A stretch of DNA of 64,000 nucleotides from Bacteroidota bacterium (lineage in GTDB: Bacteria > Bacteroidota > Ignavibacteria > Ignavibacteriales > Ignavibacteriaceae): NCBI GenBank assembly GCA_020161395.1, contig JAIUOE010000001.1:434001-498000 (forward strand). Direction: 5' to 3'. This document shows positions 32,492-42,890 of this stretch, one piece after another. Position 1 is the first letter of the stretch. Each line of letters opens with the position of its first letter. The notes beneath the pieces are model-generated. The model had not been told where the DNA came from. It worked only from the letters and a program-made list of their open reading frames with translations, and made no database searches. The translations under genes were made by a program, and so were the position numbers.

Positions 32492-34621
32492 TCAACTCCC
32501 GAACTTGAATTTTGAAACCACCTCACGCAGCGACCTGACAGCTCCGTCGAGTCTGGATGTGATTTCACTGAATTCCGAAATTGATTCCCGGGTGTGCACC
32601 GCCACCGCATTCAACTCGCTCATTGCATCGCTGATCTGGGCAGCGCCATCTGTCTGCATGTGCATTTGTGAACTGACCACTTCGAAACTCGGCAACACAT
32701 CCCTGGTATATTGAATAATCTCATTTATACTTTCGGCAATTCCGGAAATTCTGCCCGCACTTACCCTTGTGGTACCGGCGTAAGCCTCAACTCCCACGAC
32801 ACCTTCCTTAACCGCCTGTTGCATTTCGTGGATCATCTCCTCTATCTCCAGGGCTGCCATGGCGGTTTCCTCTGCCAGCCGTTTTATTTCGGCTGCGACG
32901 ATCGAGAATCCCGCTCCATACTCTCCCGCTTTCTCGGCTTCAATCGATGCGTTAAGAGAAAGAAGATTGGTCTGTGTGGCAATTTTTGTAATGGCTGTGA
33001 TAACATTTGAAATGTTGCCGGTCTTCTGATAGAGCATGGCAAGTTTTTCGGAGATATCTTTCGACCCCTCTTCGAGGGATGCCATCGAACCAGTAATCTC
33101 ATTTAAACCGGCGACACCTGTATCCGCGAGCATCAATGTTTTTCCCGATTTATCCGCCACTTCCTCAACTGTTTTGGAGAGGTGGATGGAACTGCTGTGT
33201 ATCTCTTTCCCGGTGGCATTCACTTCAGCGGTTGAAGCTGCCTGTTCATTTATGGCTGTGTTAAGCGCCTGAATCGATGAGGTTATCTGAGTCACTGAGG
33301 AAGTAACTGCGATGCCCGCTTTTCCGACTTCACCGAGCAGGATTTCAAGATCGAAGATGGTGCTTCTGACTGCACGGAAGAGGTTCCATATCTCATCCCT
33401 GTCTTTCGACTTTTCTTCACCCGAGATCAGGTAGGTGACTTCCATTTTGTGAATTTCTTCCTTCGCAGAGTTTATGTCTCCCTCTGCAAGGTTTTTGGTA
33501 ATCGCGGCAACACCGTACACCGGTTTGATTATTCCACGAGCTGTAAAGTAAATGAAAATCAAAGCGAGAACAAACGACGCTCCTGCTATAAACAACCTGA
33601 AAAGAATGCTTAAGTAGAAAGTATAAATACGGGTATCGATCACCTTTTCAAGTTCATCAAGGGTGGCTGCCCAAAAAAGGAGGCTTTCATCCAGTTGTTC
33701 AGAGGTAAGAAGGGTAAGATCCTCGACACCGTATAACTTGTTGTTCCTGATGATGTTTTCATAGATTTCTATCAGAGAGCCGATCCCTGTTTTATATTTC
33801 TCGACCATCGGGGGAAGAACCTGGGAAAGGGATCCCGATTTCCCGTGGAATTCCGGATCCTGTTCGATTGCACTGTTTACGGAACCGGGAATATCATCAA
33901 ATATAGCCGCCCTTAAGGTTCTGTTAAGATAGATAATCTCTGAAAGCCTGTCGAAACTGTAAACAGTGTCCTGCTCATCCTCGACTGCAAGATAAAACGA
34001 GTTGGAGAGCAGCTCCTGCACTTTCGGCATCCTTAAAACCGCCACATCCATCAGATAGTATGAGTCGCCTTCGGGGTCAAGAATAAGCTTTGACTTTATA
34101 GAGACCAGTTTCATCAGTTTGTAAAAGTCGTTTATCAGTTTGTCGTATTCCTGCTGGACCTGGGCAGTCTGTCCTGTTTTGCTGACGGTGAGGAGTTTCT
34201 CCCATTTTCCCTGCAGTGCCCTCGGTGAAAGGTCGTAGTCCTGTTTTTTTGAGAGCGTTTCCTGGTCAAGTTCTATATTCGCACCCTCTTTGTCCGCCGT
34301 TAAAATCAGTTTGTCAAACTCATCCTTTATTCTGGAATTAAGAGCTGCGATATGCGACTGAAAATCAGCTTTCGAGGAAGTGCCGGCGAATGTGAATGAT
34401 TTGTGTTCGAGGATGTGAACCTTCAATGCGCTAAGGGGGCGGATAAAACTGATGCCGCTTTTCTCCTTTTCTGCAAACTCGACACCCTGCCAAAGGGAAT
34501 TCAGATTTATTGCAAGAAGTATGGTCAAGGGAACTCCAAGCAGCAAACCGATAAAAACGAGTTTTTGCAACACCGTCAGGCGACGCAGAAGGATATTGAA
34601 AGTTAATTGAAGCTTTTCCAT
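32492..34621 (-). CDS. Methyl-accepting chemotaxis protein (chemoreceptor 2 of the operon)
   Basis: 709 residues. First membrane helix is about 17-37 (LVFIGLLLGVPLTILLAINL), a periplasmic helical domain about 40-335, second helix about 342-365, then HAMP-like sequence (RGIIKPVYGVAAITKNLAEGD). The signalling hairpin tip is [22 protein letters not shown] (about residues 560), slightly divergent from the usual NAAIEAARAGE form. The periplasmic part starts like receptors with a WQGVEFAEKEKSGISFIRPL opening; ligand is unknown. No C-terminal CheR-tethering pentapeptide is seen. It follows the other receptor gene with a three-base gap and is followed by cheW. Confidence 0.9.
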   Translation of the reverse strand: MEKLQLTFNILLRRLTVLQKLVFIGLLLGVPLTILLAINLNSLWQGVEFAEKEKSGISFIRPLSALKVHILEHKSFTFAGTSSKADFQSHIAALNSRIKDEFDKLILTADKEGANIELDQETLSKKQDYDLSPRALQGKWEKLLTVSKTGQTAQVQQEYDKLINDFYKLMKLVSIKSKLILDPEGDSYYLMDVAVLRMPKVQELLSNSFYLAVEDEQDTVYSFDRLSEIIYLNRTLRAAIFDDIPGSVNSAIEQDPEFHGKSGSLSQVLPPMVEKYKTGIGSLIEIYENIIRNNKLYGVEDLTLLTSEQLDESLLFWAATLDELEKVIDTRIYTFYLSILFRLFIAGASFVLALIFIYFTARGIIKPVYGVAAITKNLAEGDINSAKEEIHKMEVTYLISGEEKSKDRDEIWNLFRAVRSTIFDLEILLGEVGKAGIAVTSSVTQITSSIQALNTAINEQAASTAEVNATGKEIHSSSIHLSKTVEEVADKSGKTLMLADTGVAGLNEITGSMASLEEGSKDISEKLAMLYQKTGNISNVITAITKIATQTNLLSLNASIEAEKAGEYGAGFSIVAAEIKRLAEETAMAALEIEEMIHEMQQAVKEGVVGVEAYAGTTRVSAGRISGIAESINEIIQYTRDVLPSFEVVSSQMHMQTDGAAQISDAMSELNAVAVHTRESISEFSEITSRLDGAVRSLREVVSKFKFGS

Positions 34622-34624
34622 AAC

Positions 34625-36847
34625 TTAGCTTGTCTTAAATCGTTGTAATTCGTCATTGAGAGTGGAAACTGCGCTGTTCAACTGGCTTGTTGCCGATTTG
34701 AATTCCTGCAGCGACTCTCTCGTCTGTTCGGCTGCAACAGAGAGTTGCTGCATCGACTCGCTTATCTGCTCCGCACCCTCTGTCTGGCGTCTCATTCCGT
34801 AGTTAAATTCCTCGAAATGGGGAGCAAGTTCGTTCACATTGTTGATTACATCGTTAAGTCTCTCGGAGATGGATGAAACAGTAATGCTGTCTCTCCTCAC
34901 CTCTTCAGAGAATTTATCCATTTCCATTACACCGGAGGAAACTGACGACTGCATTTCCCTGACCATGTGTTCGATGTCGTGAGTTGCGATCGCTGTCTGG
35001 TCGGCAAGCCGGCTTATCTCTCTGGCAACCACAGAAAATCCTTTCCCGAACTCACCCGCTTTTTCCGCTTCTATGGCGGCATTTAGCGAGAGGAGGTTCG
35101 TCTGGTCGGATATTTTGTTGATTGTTGTTACGACAGAGGAGATTTTATTCGCTTTGGTGTTTATGATCGAAAGTTTGGCGGATATTGAACCCGTTGCATT
35201 AATCAACTGGTGGATAGCGGACTCGAGCGTCTGAAGATTGTTTCTTCCCTCAAGGGCAGTGGTGGCAGCGGTTGCGACACTGTTGCCAATGTTTTCCTCC
35301 AGCGTTTTTAAAAGACTGTTGGATGTCTGAAGTATCTCTTTTGCTGTGGCAGTGACTTCCTTTATTGATGCTGCCTGTTCAGCCACAGTGGCTTCCAGTT
35401 CCCTCGCTGATGCGGTAATCTGTGTAACTGACGAATTTACCTGAACTCCCGAAGAGCCTACCTGACTGAGAAGAGAGAAGAGGTTTTTAGCCATCTTCTT
35501 CACCGCAGCCACGAGTATCAGTGATTCATCGCTGTCTTCGATTTTGAACAGTTTTGCGAGGCTGAGAGATTTTTTATGTTGTGTTTCAAACTTCTCAAGG
35601 AAATCGTTCCCTGCTTTCAGGTCTCCAATCGCGATTTTCTCAACACTTCCAATCAGTTGAGTCACCGGTTCGGTTATCTTGTTGCTCAGATACCAGCCAA
35701 CAAGAAGTGTGAGAGTCAGGATTCCGAATGTCCATAACAAAATATTCAGAGTGAATCCCTTGGTTATGGCATCTATTCCCTCCTTGGCGGAGTAATATTC
35801 ATCCTCGTAGGTGGAGGCAACAATCACCCAGTCCCAGCTAAAGAAGTGAATTGCGACCGATATTTTCCTCCTTGGCGCGTTGCCACTTCCCGGTTCCGCC
35901 CACATATAAGAGTGGAAAACTGCATCTTCAGATTTAACAGCTTCATCAATCAATGTCTGTACATAATATTTTCCATCGACATCTTTGTTGTACCAGGCAC
36001 TTTCACCCTCTTTTTTACCATCCTGGGTAATCAGGTATTTCCCTTTTCGTTCACCCGTTGCGCCATAAACGGTAACTTTACCTGTCTCACCAACCTTAAC
36101 AGACTGGATGTTTTTTCTGAGCGAGGGAACTGCTTCTATCTGTTCTCCAACACTGAGAACCGCTATAATCTGTTTGTTGTCATCAAAGACGGGTTCGTAT
36201 GAAGCGATGTACCAGGAGCTTCCAACGAGTGAGATTCCCTTGTAGCTCTGACCTTTCAGAATTGCTTCCACCACTTCGTTTTTTGTACCGTCAGGTTTTA
36301 CGGCAGGGATAAATGTTCCGAGTGATCTTTGCTGCGAGTTGGTTGAAACATTGGTTGCCACTCTGATCAGGTCACCTTCGTTGTTCATTCTCTGAAAAAC
36401 GCTTGAAACCACACCCATTGAGTTGTGAATTTCGTCGACAATCGGAACCGGTGTGGAGAACGAAGTGACCTGTCCGAGCCACTTCCCGCCGAGCATCAGT
36501 TTTGGGATGGTAACTTTGATGCTTTTTTTGGTATATTGATCAATAGCTATCCATTCAACCTTGTCACCGCTTAACTTTAGTCCGCCATCGGCTTCAAGTA
36601 TCTGCCATGCAATTTTCTGGGCACGATCAACCTTTTCCTGGATGAGATCGTTGGAAGTGCTGCAGAGTGAGTACATATCCCAGACTATCTGCTTGAGCGC
36701 CTCTCTCCCGAGAGTATCAAGTTCGGCTTCCGTTCTCTCACTTATATTTCCTTTTATGCGGAAAACTGCGATTTGAGTGACAACAAGCGGTAAAAGTGCG
36801 GCGAACAGCACGAGTGCTATTACTTTACGCCTAAGAGTAAGCTTCAC
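34625..36847 (-). CDS. Methyl-accepting chemotaxis protein with Cache sensor domain
   Basis: 740 residues. Membrane helix 1 is about 9-30. A large extracytoplasmic sensor of Cache_3/Cache_2 fusion type (about 35-360) contains [23 protein letters not shown] and [19 protein letters not shown]. Helix 2 is about 372-392, then HAMP ([21 protein letters not shown]). The signalling domain has tip [20 protein letters not shown] near residue 600. Cache domains bind small metabolites directly; the ligand cannot be read. It is the first gene of the operon, with a possible TATATTTG promoter box about 100 bases upstream. Both receptors share the EAEKAGE tip, consistent with one dedicated array. Confidence 0.92.
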   Translation of the reverse strand: MKLTLRRKVIALVLFAALLPLVVTQIAVFRIKGNISERTEAELDTLGREALKQIVWDMYSLCSTSNDLIQEKVDRAQKIAWQILEADGGLKLSGDKVEWIAIDQYTKKSIKVTIPKLMLGGKWLGQVTSFSTPVPIVDEIHNSMGVVSSVFQRMNNEGDLIRVATNVSTNSQQRSLGTFIPAVKPDGTKNEVVEAILKGQSYKGISLVGSSWYIASYEPVFDDNKQIIAVLSVGEQIEAVPSLRKNIQSVKVGETGKVTVYGATGERKGKYLITQDGKKEGESAWYNKDVDGKYYVQTLIDEAVKSEDAVFHSYMWAEPGSGNAPRRKISVAIHFFSWDWVIVASTYEDEYYSAKEGIDAITKGFTLNILLWTFGILTLTLLVGWYLSNKITEPVTQLIGSVEKIAIGDLKAGNDFLEKFETQHKKSLSLAKLFKIEDSDESLILVAAVKKMAKNLFSLLSQVGSSGVQVNSSVTQITASARELEATVAEQAASIKEVTATAKEILQTSNSLLKTLEENIGNSVATAATTALEGRNNLQTLESAIHQLINATGSISAKLSIINTKANKISSVVTTINKISDQTNLLSLNAAIEAEKAGEFGKGFSVVAREISRLADQTAIATHDIEHMVREMQSSVSSGVMEMDKFSEEVRRDSITVSSISERLNDVINNVNELAPHFEEFNYGMRRQTEGAEQISESMQQLSVAAEQTRESLQEFKSATSQLNSAVSTLNDELQRFKTS

Positions 36848-36944
36848 GGCTTCTCTCCTGAATTTTTAATGATTGATGATGTAACCGGAATACGAATTCT
36901 ATTATAAAACAGAAACTTAATTTCTTAAATAATTGAATCATATA

Positions 36945-36952
36945 CAAATATA
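36945..36952 (-). promoter_or_regulatory. Candidate promoter box of the chemosensory operon
   Basis: The minus strand reads TATATTTG (TAnnTTTG) about 100 bases before the first receptor's ATG. No clear TTTG lies at the expected -33 distance, so support is partial. Confidence 0.3.
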
Positions 36953-37061
36953 AAAACCAACTAAATGATTATTTTTTATCATTATTTTTAAAAGTTTCTT
37001 CAAAAAGAACAATTTTGCATTTTTTCAACCTTTGAAGCGTCACGAAAGAATATAATTCCCT

Positions 37062-39674
37062 ATGTCTCAAACCCCTTTAATGGCTCAGTATTTCAAGATA
37101 AAGCAGGCAAATCCCGATACAGTCCTCCTCTTCAGGATGGGAGATTTCTATGAGACATTCGAAGAAGATGCACGAATTGCATCAAAAGTACTAGGTATCA
37201 CCCTCACCAAAAGAGCAAATGGTGCCGCAGGTGATGTGCCTCTCGCGGGGTTCCCCCACCACGCAGTGGAAAGCTACCTCCCGAAACTCGTGAGAGCGGG
37301 TTATCGTGTGGCAATCTGTGAGCAGGTGGAAGACCCGAAACTTGCAAAGGGAATAGTGAAAAGGGAAGTTATCGAAGTTGTTACACCCGGAGTGGTTTTC
37401 TCGGACAAAGTGCTCGATCTGAAGAAAAACAATTATCTGATGGCTGTGAATTTTGCAGATCCTGTTTCAGGGGTTGCGTTCTGCGACATTTCCACTGGCG
37501 ATTTTTCCCTCTTCGAAGTGGAGACGGCTCACCTCACCGACCAGATCGGTGTGATTGCCCCGGCTGAAGTTCTCTCTCCGCGAAAATCGAAGGATGTTGT
37601 CACCGCCCTCCTCTCTTCCTCTGGCAGCGAAGCAAGAATAACCAAACTTGACGACTGGATTTTTAACCGTGAGTATGCAAAGGAAATTCTTCTGAAACAC
37701 TTCGGAACGGTTAATCTGAAGGGATATGGAGCGAGTGAAATGGAGATCGCTCTGCCGGCTGCAGGTGCAGTGCTCCACTATCTGCAGGAGACACAAAAAG
37801 CGAACCTGACCCACCTGACCAAACTTTCGGTCTATAACCCTTTAGAGTATATGGTCCTCGACTGGTCAACCAAACGAAACCTTGAGATTACCTATTCGAT
37901 GGCAGACGGTGGGAAAGACGGGACACTTTTTGCGGTACTAGATAAAACCGAAACCCCTATGGGTGGACGACTCCTTAAAAAATGGATATCCTCCCCCCTC
38001 ACAAAACTTGAACCGGTACTTCAAAGACAGGAATCTGTTGAGGCTCTCTACAATGTGAAGAAGACGAGGGAGAAACTTAAAAAAAACCTGTCGAACATCG
38101 GGGATCTCGAGAGGTTGATCTCAAGAATCTGCACGGGGAGAGCCACCCCAAGGGAAATTGTCTCACTCAAGTATTCCCTGCTCGAAATCCCGGAGATTAT
38201 CAAAATTTTATACGAGATCGACAATCCCGTTATGAACCGTCTGAGGGAGTCACTCGTACCTCTAAACGATGTAACTGCAAAAATTGATGAGGCAATCTCC
38301 GATAATCCTCCGCTTTCTCTCGCTGACGGAGGGGTAATCAAGCGTGGATACAGCATCGAACTCGATGAAATGAGGGAGATCCTCTATTCGGGGAAGGACT
38401 GGATCACCGACCTCCAGAAAGTGGAACGGGAAAGAACGGGAATATCATCTCTTAAGATAAGTTTCAACCGTGTATTCGGTTACTACATCGAAATCAGTAA
38501 TGTTCACAGGGAAAAGGTACCCCCCGAGTACATAAGGAAGCAGACCCTCGTGAACGCCGAAAGATACATTACTCCCGATCTCAAGGTTTACGAAGAGAAG
38601 GTTTTGCATGCGGAAGATAATATCCGCTCTCTCGAAGCAGAGCTTTTTAACGATGTAAGGATGTACACTTCCTCCTTCACGGAAGTGGTGCAGAAAAATG
38701 CGAAATTGATAGCAATGCTCGACTGTCTAAACTCGTTTGCGGAAGCTGCGGTTGAGTACAACTATGTGAAACCTCTCGTTACCGAGTCAAAAAAGATAGA
38801 AATATACGATTCCCGTCACCCCGTGGTTGAGAGAATACTGCCTCCGGGAGAGAAGTTTACCTCAAACGATTACCTGCTCGACTGTGAAAAGGATCAGATA
38901 ATTGTGCTCACAGGTCCCAACATGGCTGGAAAATCGGTTTATCTCCGTCAACTTGGTTTGCTTGTGCTGCTCGCACAAATCGGTTCCTTTGTCCCTGCAA
39001 AAAAAGCCGAAATCGGAATTGTTGATCGAATTTTCACCCGTGTAGGGGCAAGTGACAACATCACCGCCGGCGAGAGCACATTCCTCGTCGAGATGCAGGA
39101 GGCAGCAAACATCCTGAATAATGCAACCGGCAAAAGCCTCATCCTTCTCGATGAAATCGGGAGGGGCACCAGTACTTTTGACGGACTGTCAATCGCCTGG
39201 TCGATGACCGAGTACCTTCACGAAAATCCCCGTTGCGCTGCAAAAACCCTTTTTGCCACACACTATCACGAATTGAACGAGATGGCGGAGATATTCCCCC
39301 GAATCAAAAACTACAGGGTGCAGGTAAGGGAATACGATGACAAGGTTATCTTCCTTCACAAAGTCTCACCGGGAAGCGCAGACCACTCCTACGGTATTCA
39401 GGTCGCCATGATGGCGGGACTCCCTCTGGAAGTTACCTCGAGGGCAAAAGAGATTCTGGCAAACCTCGAAAGCAAGGAACTGACTCCGTATGAAGTAAAA
39501 AAGGCAAGAAAGATTAAAAAGGAACAGGAAGAACAGGGATTTTATCAACTGTCTCTTTTTGAGTTCACGGATGATGCCTTGAGGAAGGAGATTTCAGACA
39601 TAAAAGTTGAGGAGCTTACTCCCGTTCAGGCATTGAACAAGCTCGATGAACTGAAGAAAAAGCTAAAGGACTGA
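37062..39674 (+). CDS. mutS: DNA mismatch repair protein MutS
   Basis: 870 residues, full length. MutS dimers scan DNA and bind mismatches. The mismatch-wedge motif F29-x-E31 lies in MGDFYETF. The connector, lever and clamp domains fill the middle. The ATPase has Walker A GPNMAGKS (618-625), Walker B LILLDEIGRGTSTFDG, and the conserved TLFATHYHEL. The C-terminal helix-turn-helix tail is short and charged. The ribosome-binding site is weak (GAAAGAA). It diverges from the chemosensory operon and converges with a SUMF1 gene nine bases from its stop. MutL is not nearby. Confidence 0.98.
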   Translation: MSQTPLMAQYFKIKQANPDTVLLFRMGDFYETFEEDARIASKVLGITLTKRANGAAGDVPLAGFPHHAVESYLPKLVRAGYRVAICEQVEDPKLAKGIVKREVIEVVTPGVVFSDKVLDLKKNNYLMAVNFADPVSGVAFCDISTGDFSLFEVETAHLTDQIGVIAPAEVLSPRKSKDVVTALLSSSGSEARITKLDDWIFNREYAKEILLKHFGTVNLKGYGASEMEIALPAAGAVLHYLQETQKANLTHLTKLSVYNPLEYMVLDWSTKRNLEITYSMADGGKDGTLFAVLDKTETPMGGRLLKKWISSPLTKLEPVLQRQESVEALYNVKKTREKLKKNLSNIGDLERLISRICTGRATPREIVSLKYSLLEIPEIIKILYEIDNPVMNRLRESLVPLNDVTAKIDEAISDNPPLSLADGGVIKRGYSIELDEMREILYSGKDWITDLQKVERERTGISSLKISFNRVFGYYIEISNVHREKVPPEYIRKQTLVNAERYITPDLKVYEEKVLHAEDNIRSLEAELFNDVRMYTSSFTEVVQKNAKLIAMLDCLNSFAEAAVEYNYVKPLVTESKKIEIYDSRHPVVERILPPGEKFTSNDYLLDCEKDQIIVLTGPNMAGKSVYLRQLGLLVLLAQIGSFVPAKKAEIGIVDRIFTRVGASDNITAGESTFLVEMQEAANILNNATGKSLILLDEIGRGTSTFDGLSIAWSMTEYLHENPRCAAKTLFATHYHELNEMAEIFPRIKNYRVQVREYDDKVIFLHKVSPGSADHSYGIQVAMMAGLPLEVTSRAKEILANLESKELTPYEVKKARKIKKEQEEQGFYQLSLFEFTDDALRKEISDIKVEELTPVQALNKLDELKKKLKD

Positions 39675-39683
39675 CGGAAAAAC

Positions 39684-40481
39684 CTATCCGACTTTCTTCA
39701 CAACTCTGAATCCAAAAGTGGCAGATCTCGAGTTGGGTGATGTGTAAAATCTGTTTGAGTTTCTTGCGGATTTGCTGTCATAATTCCAGCTTCCACCGCG
39801 GAGCACTTTTCCCGTTCCTTTATCAGGTCCCTTGGGATCAATAACCTGCTCACCCGAGTAGGGAGCATACCAGTCCCAGCACCACTCCCAAAGATTTCCC
39901 GACATGTCAAAAATTCCGAGTTCATTGGGGGATTTTTGCTTCGGCGGACGCATTTTTCCGTTCGAATTCTCTCTGTACCACCCCACCTGTAGAGGATCAT
40001 CATTTCCGCTGAAAAGTTTCATTTTGCCCGACTTTCCACCCCGTGCAGCGTACTCCCATTCCGCTTCGGTCGGAAGCCTGTAGCCGTTCGCTTTGAAATT
40101 GCAGGTGACTTTCTGTCCGCGGATTGTGTAACAGGGATTCAGATTGTATTTGAGGCTCAGGTTGTTGCAAAACTTTACGGCATCGTACCAGCTTATGTTG
40201 TTTGCAGGAAGTGAAGGCTCACGCACTATGGAAATATTGTTTCCCATTACATCCTCCCACAATCCCTGGGTTATCTCGGTTGTCGAGATATAAAAAGCAT
40301 AAACTGTAACATCCCTCATTTCCGATTCATCATCATCACACGGGATTCTGGGATCGAAACAACCCATGGCAAAACTTCCTCCCTCCACAAAAATCAGATC
40401 AAGCGGCTGAGCCCCTCTCTCTTCATTCACAAAGGAGAATGAGAACAGGGAAATAACCAGCGCTGTGAAGAGGAGTTTCAT
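39684..40481 (-). CDS. Secreted SUMF1/formylglycine-generating-enzyme-fold protein
   Basis: 265 residues. A signal peptide (about 1-18) is followed by one SUMF1 (FGE-sulfatase) domain covering the rest: GGSFAMGCFD at the start, YRLPTEAEWEYAARGG in the middle, MSGNLWEWCWDWY and VLRGGSWNYDSKSARNS near the end. The two redox cysteines that true formylglycine-generating enzymes carry after RGGS are absent (NYDSKSARNSNR here). It is therefore probably not a sulfatase activator but a structural or ligand-binding member of the fold. It lies 15 bases after a second SUMF1 gene with PEGA repeats, so the two are likely one operon. Envelope-located. Confidence 0.85.
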   Translation of the reverse strand: MKLLFTALVISLFSFSFVNEERGAQPLDLIFVEGGSFAMGCFDPRIPCDDDESEMRDVTVYAFYISTTEITQGLWEDVMGNNISIVREPSLPANNISWYDAVKFCNNLSLKYNLNPCYTIRGQKVTCNFKANGYRLPTEAEWEYAARGGKSGKMKLFSGNDDPLQVGWYRENSNGKMRPPKQKSPNELGIFDMSGNLWEWCWDWYAPYSGEQVIDPKGPDKGTGKVLRGGSWNYDSKSARNSNRFYTSPNSRSATFGFRVVKKVG

Positions 40482-40496
40482 TCGTGTCGCAAGGGG

Positions 40497-42620
40497 TTAA
40501 TTGCCTTTTCTGACGAGGCGAAGACCGGTGGTCGATTTTTTCTGACCCATACCCAACGAATCACGGGCGGCGACTCTCGATTTACCCTCTGTCGAGTTCC
40601 AGCTTCCGCCTCTTACAACGATTTTTCTTCCTGATTGCGGTCCTTTTGGATTTGCAATTTCGTTCGGATTGTATTTATCGTACCAGTCGTTACAGAATTC
40701 AGCGACATTTCCCGTCATATCGTATAAACCGTTGGAGTTTTTGGTTTTTTGCGCGACAGCATTGGTCTTTCTGCCGGAATTGGAATTTATCCATCCGGCA
40801 ATTTCAGGTGAATTGCTACCGGAAAAACGGAACTGCTTCAGAGAGTCCGAACCTCTCGCGGCAAACTCCCATTCAGCCTCGGTCGGCAGTCTAAATCCGT
40901 TTGCATTAAAATCGCAGATGACGGAATCCCCGTCAATTTTATATGAGGGAGTAAGTCCTTCCTTCTCGCTCAATTTGTTGCAAAATGCCACAGCTTCGAG
41001 CCACGAAATATTTTCGACGGGGAGTTTTGCTTTGTCTCCGCCCGCAGCAAATATTGAGGGGTCGCTCCCGGTTATTTCCTCCCAAAGGGCACGCGAAACC
41101 TCGGTTGTTCCAATATAAAACTGATCTATTGCCACGAGACGGACAGGCTGTTCCATCCTTGCGCTCGAACCCTGTTCTTGCGTGGCACCCATGTAGAAAT
41201 AGCCGCGGTCAATTTTGTTCAACACAAATCTGTTTTTCACCATTTCTGAAACCAGCATGTCATCGCTTCCCGGTTCAAGTTTCAGATCGAAGGCATACGA
41301 CTTGTTTTCAAGAATTGTAATCTCTTTTCTCAATCCTTTATGTCCTTCGCAGGTTACAACAACCGTGTAATCCCCGATGGGCAGTTCTTCAATAATTTTT
41401 GTGCCGGTAAACTCAAATTTCTTCTCAAAATTTTGTATAAGTTTTACCTTGCTCGTAAAAGGAACCGAATTGAACAGGAAAGTCCCTTTTATTCTCTTAA
41501 GATCAATTTTCACATTTGTGGTTTTGTTTTTTGCCACGGAGATGTTTTGTGAAAAAGGGTACCATGATGAATCAATCTGTGCAGTCAGGAGGTGCTCGCC
41601 GGGGGAGAGTTCGACTCTGTTTACAGCGCCGTAATCAACACCATCAACATTTATCCGTACAATATCGGGTTTTCTTGTAACTGCCAAAACTCCCGCATTT
41701 TTCTTCAGGTTCACATTTAACCAGGATGTTTTCCCTTTTTGAATTGTAACTTCGGTGCTGTATGAATCATAAAGATCTGCGGAAAGTGAAACAAGATATT
41801 TTCCGGGTTCAAGTTCAAGGGTTTTGATGCTTTCGTAATTTGCCTTGCCAATCATAACGAGTGCGTTTGCGGGGGTTACATTAAGCTGTAAAACACCCGT
41901 CAGTTTCTCGATATTCGCCCTTATGGAAGTGGTTTTCCCCCGGGTTATGGTTACTTCTGTCCTGTATTCCGAATAATTCGTTCCGGTCACCCTGATCCGG
42001 TGAGTGCCGGCAACAAGTTCATACTGTTGTTGCTGTTCCACTATCTCACCGTCTATTTCGACAATCAGATTTTGTGCATTCGAGTTTATCTTTAGGAATC
42101 CGGTGTTTTTAACCAGTTTCAAGTCGAGGGTATAAAGTTTTGCAGGAGAAGTTCCGTCAATGGTCTGAACCACAGGAAGATATTTGTCCATCTCTACCCT
42201 CACGGTATATTTCTTTACAGGAAGGAGATATCCCGCATCGCTGGTTCCCTTTAATTCATCATCAATATAAACCGAGGCACCCTGGGGTGTGGTTTTTACG
42301 AGCAATCCCGTAATATTCTCAGGTTCCATTATAAAAATGAAGTGGCGGTTGTTCTCCGAAACAGTAAACCTGTTGTTATATGTTTTGTAACCCGCTTTTG
42401 TCAGTTCCACCGAGTATTCACCCACAGGAAGTTTTTTCACTTCCGCAGGCACCACGACCGTTCCGTTTATTTTGCATTGAGCGTCAAAAGGTGAAATCTG
42501 AATTGAAACGCTCTGCACAATGTCCCCGCCCTGAGTGAGAAGAGAATTTGAAAGAACCGGCATGGATAAGAGTATCACTGCCAAAAAAAGCGTTTTTACG
42601 AACATGGTTTGAAGTTTCAT
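40497..42620 (-). CDS. PEGA-repeat protein with C-terminal SUMF1 domain
   Basis: About 707 residues from the ATG at 42620; the longer frame would use a TTG. Another ATG at 42605 is possible, and neither has a clear ribosome-binding site. The N-terminal signal peptide (FVKTLFLAVILLSMPVLSNS) precedes six tandem PEGA-like repeats of about 70 residues (about 35-455). Each has a beta-strand, a short INVDG-type turn, and a closing PVGEYSVELTKAGY-like strand. The SUMF1 domain (about 475-707) has FRLPTEAEWEFAARGS and VVRGGSWNSTEGKSRVAARDS. The formylglycine-enzyme cysteines are missing. PEGA repeats are thought to be envelope or cell-wall-associated scaffolds. Paired with the SUMF1 protein downstream. 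Function unknown. Confidence 0.83.
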   Translation of the reverse strand: MKLQTMFVKTLFLAVILLSMPVLSNSLLTQGGDIVQSVSIQISPFDAQCKINGTVVVPAEVKKLPVGEYSVELTKAGYKTYNNRFTVSENNRHFIFIMEPENITGLLVKTTPQGASVYIDDELKGTSDAGYLLPVKKYTVRVEMDKYLPVVQTIDGTSPAKLYTLDLKLVKNTGFLKINSNAQNLIVEIDGEIVEQQQQYELVAGTHRIRVTGTNYSEYRTEVTITRGKTTSIRANIEKLTGVLQLNVTPANALVMIGKANYESIKTLELEPGKYLVSLSADLYDSYSTEVTIQKGKTSWLNVNLKKNAGVLAVTRKPDIVRINVDGVDYGAVNRVELSPGEHLLTAQIDSSWYPFSQNISVAKNKTTNVKIDLKRIKGTFLFNSVPFTSKVKLIQNFEKKFEFTGTKIIEELPIGDYTVVVTCEGHKGLRKEITILENKSYAFDLKLEPGSDDMLVSEMVKNRFVLNKIDRGYFYMGATQEQGSSARMEQPVRLVAIDQFYIGTTEVSRALWEEITGSDPSIFAAGGDKAKLPVENISWLEAVAFCNKLSEKEGLTPSYKIDGDSVICDFNANGFRLPTEAEWEFAARGSDSLKQFRFSGSNSPEIAGWINSNSGRKTNAVAQKTKNSNGLYDMTGNVAEFCNDWYDKYNPNEIANPKGPQSGRKIVVRGGSWNSTEGKSRVAARDSLGMGQKKSTTGLRLVRKGN

Positions 42621-42890
42621 GGTACCGGAATTGTGTTTATAGTAAAGATTGATTATCAAACCTAAAATTTAACCATTTAGGGGGTATTTGCCAAATCCTG
42701 GAGGGGGAGGGGAAATATGCAAAAGAAGAAACAACAACTTTTGTGAAGTGTTTCATATTCATAAAAGATCAGAGGAAATGAGAACTACTGTTGTACCTAA
42801 TGGCTCTAAAAATCATCTGTGATTTGTTGTACCTTACTCTAATTCAGATTAATTTATTATCTTGAACAACTCAAAAATTGGTATTTGTAA

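Noticed and set aside
25208-36847. Classical flagellar chemotaxis operon
   Set aside because: Has no CheY, CheD, CheZ or flagellar genes. The Cys-motif CheW, CheR-TPR and CheA-receiver fusion point to a Wsp/Frz-type alternative pathway.
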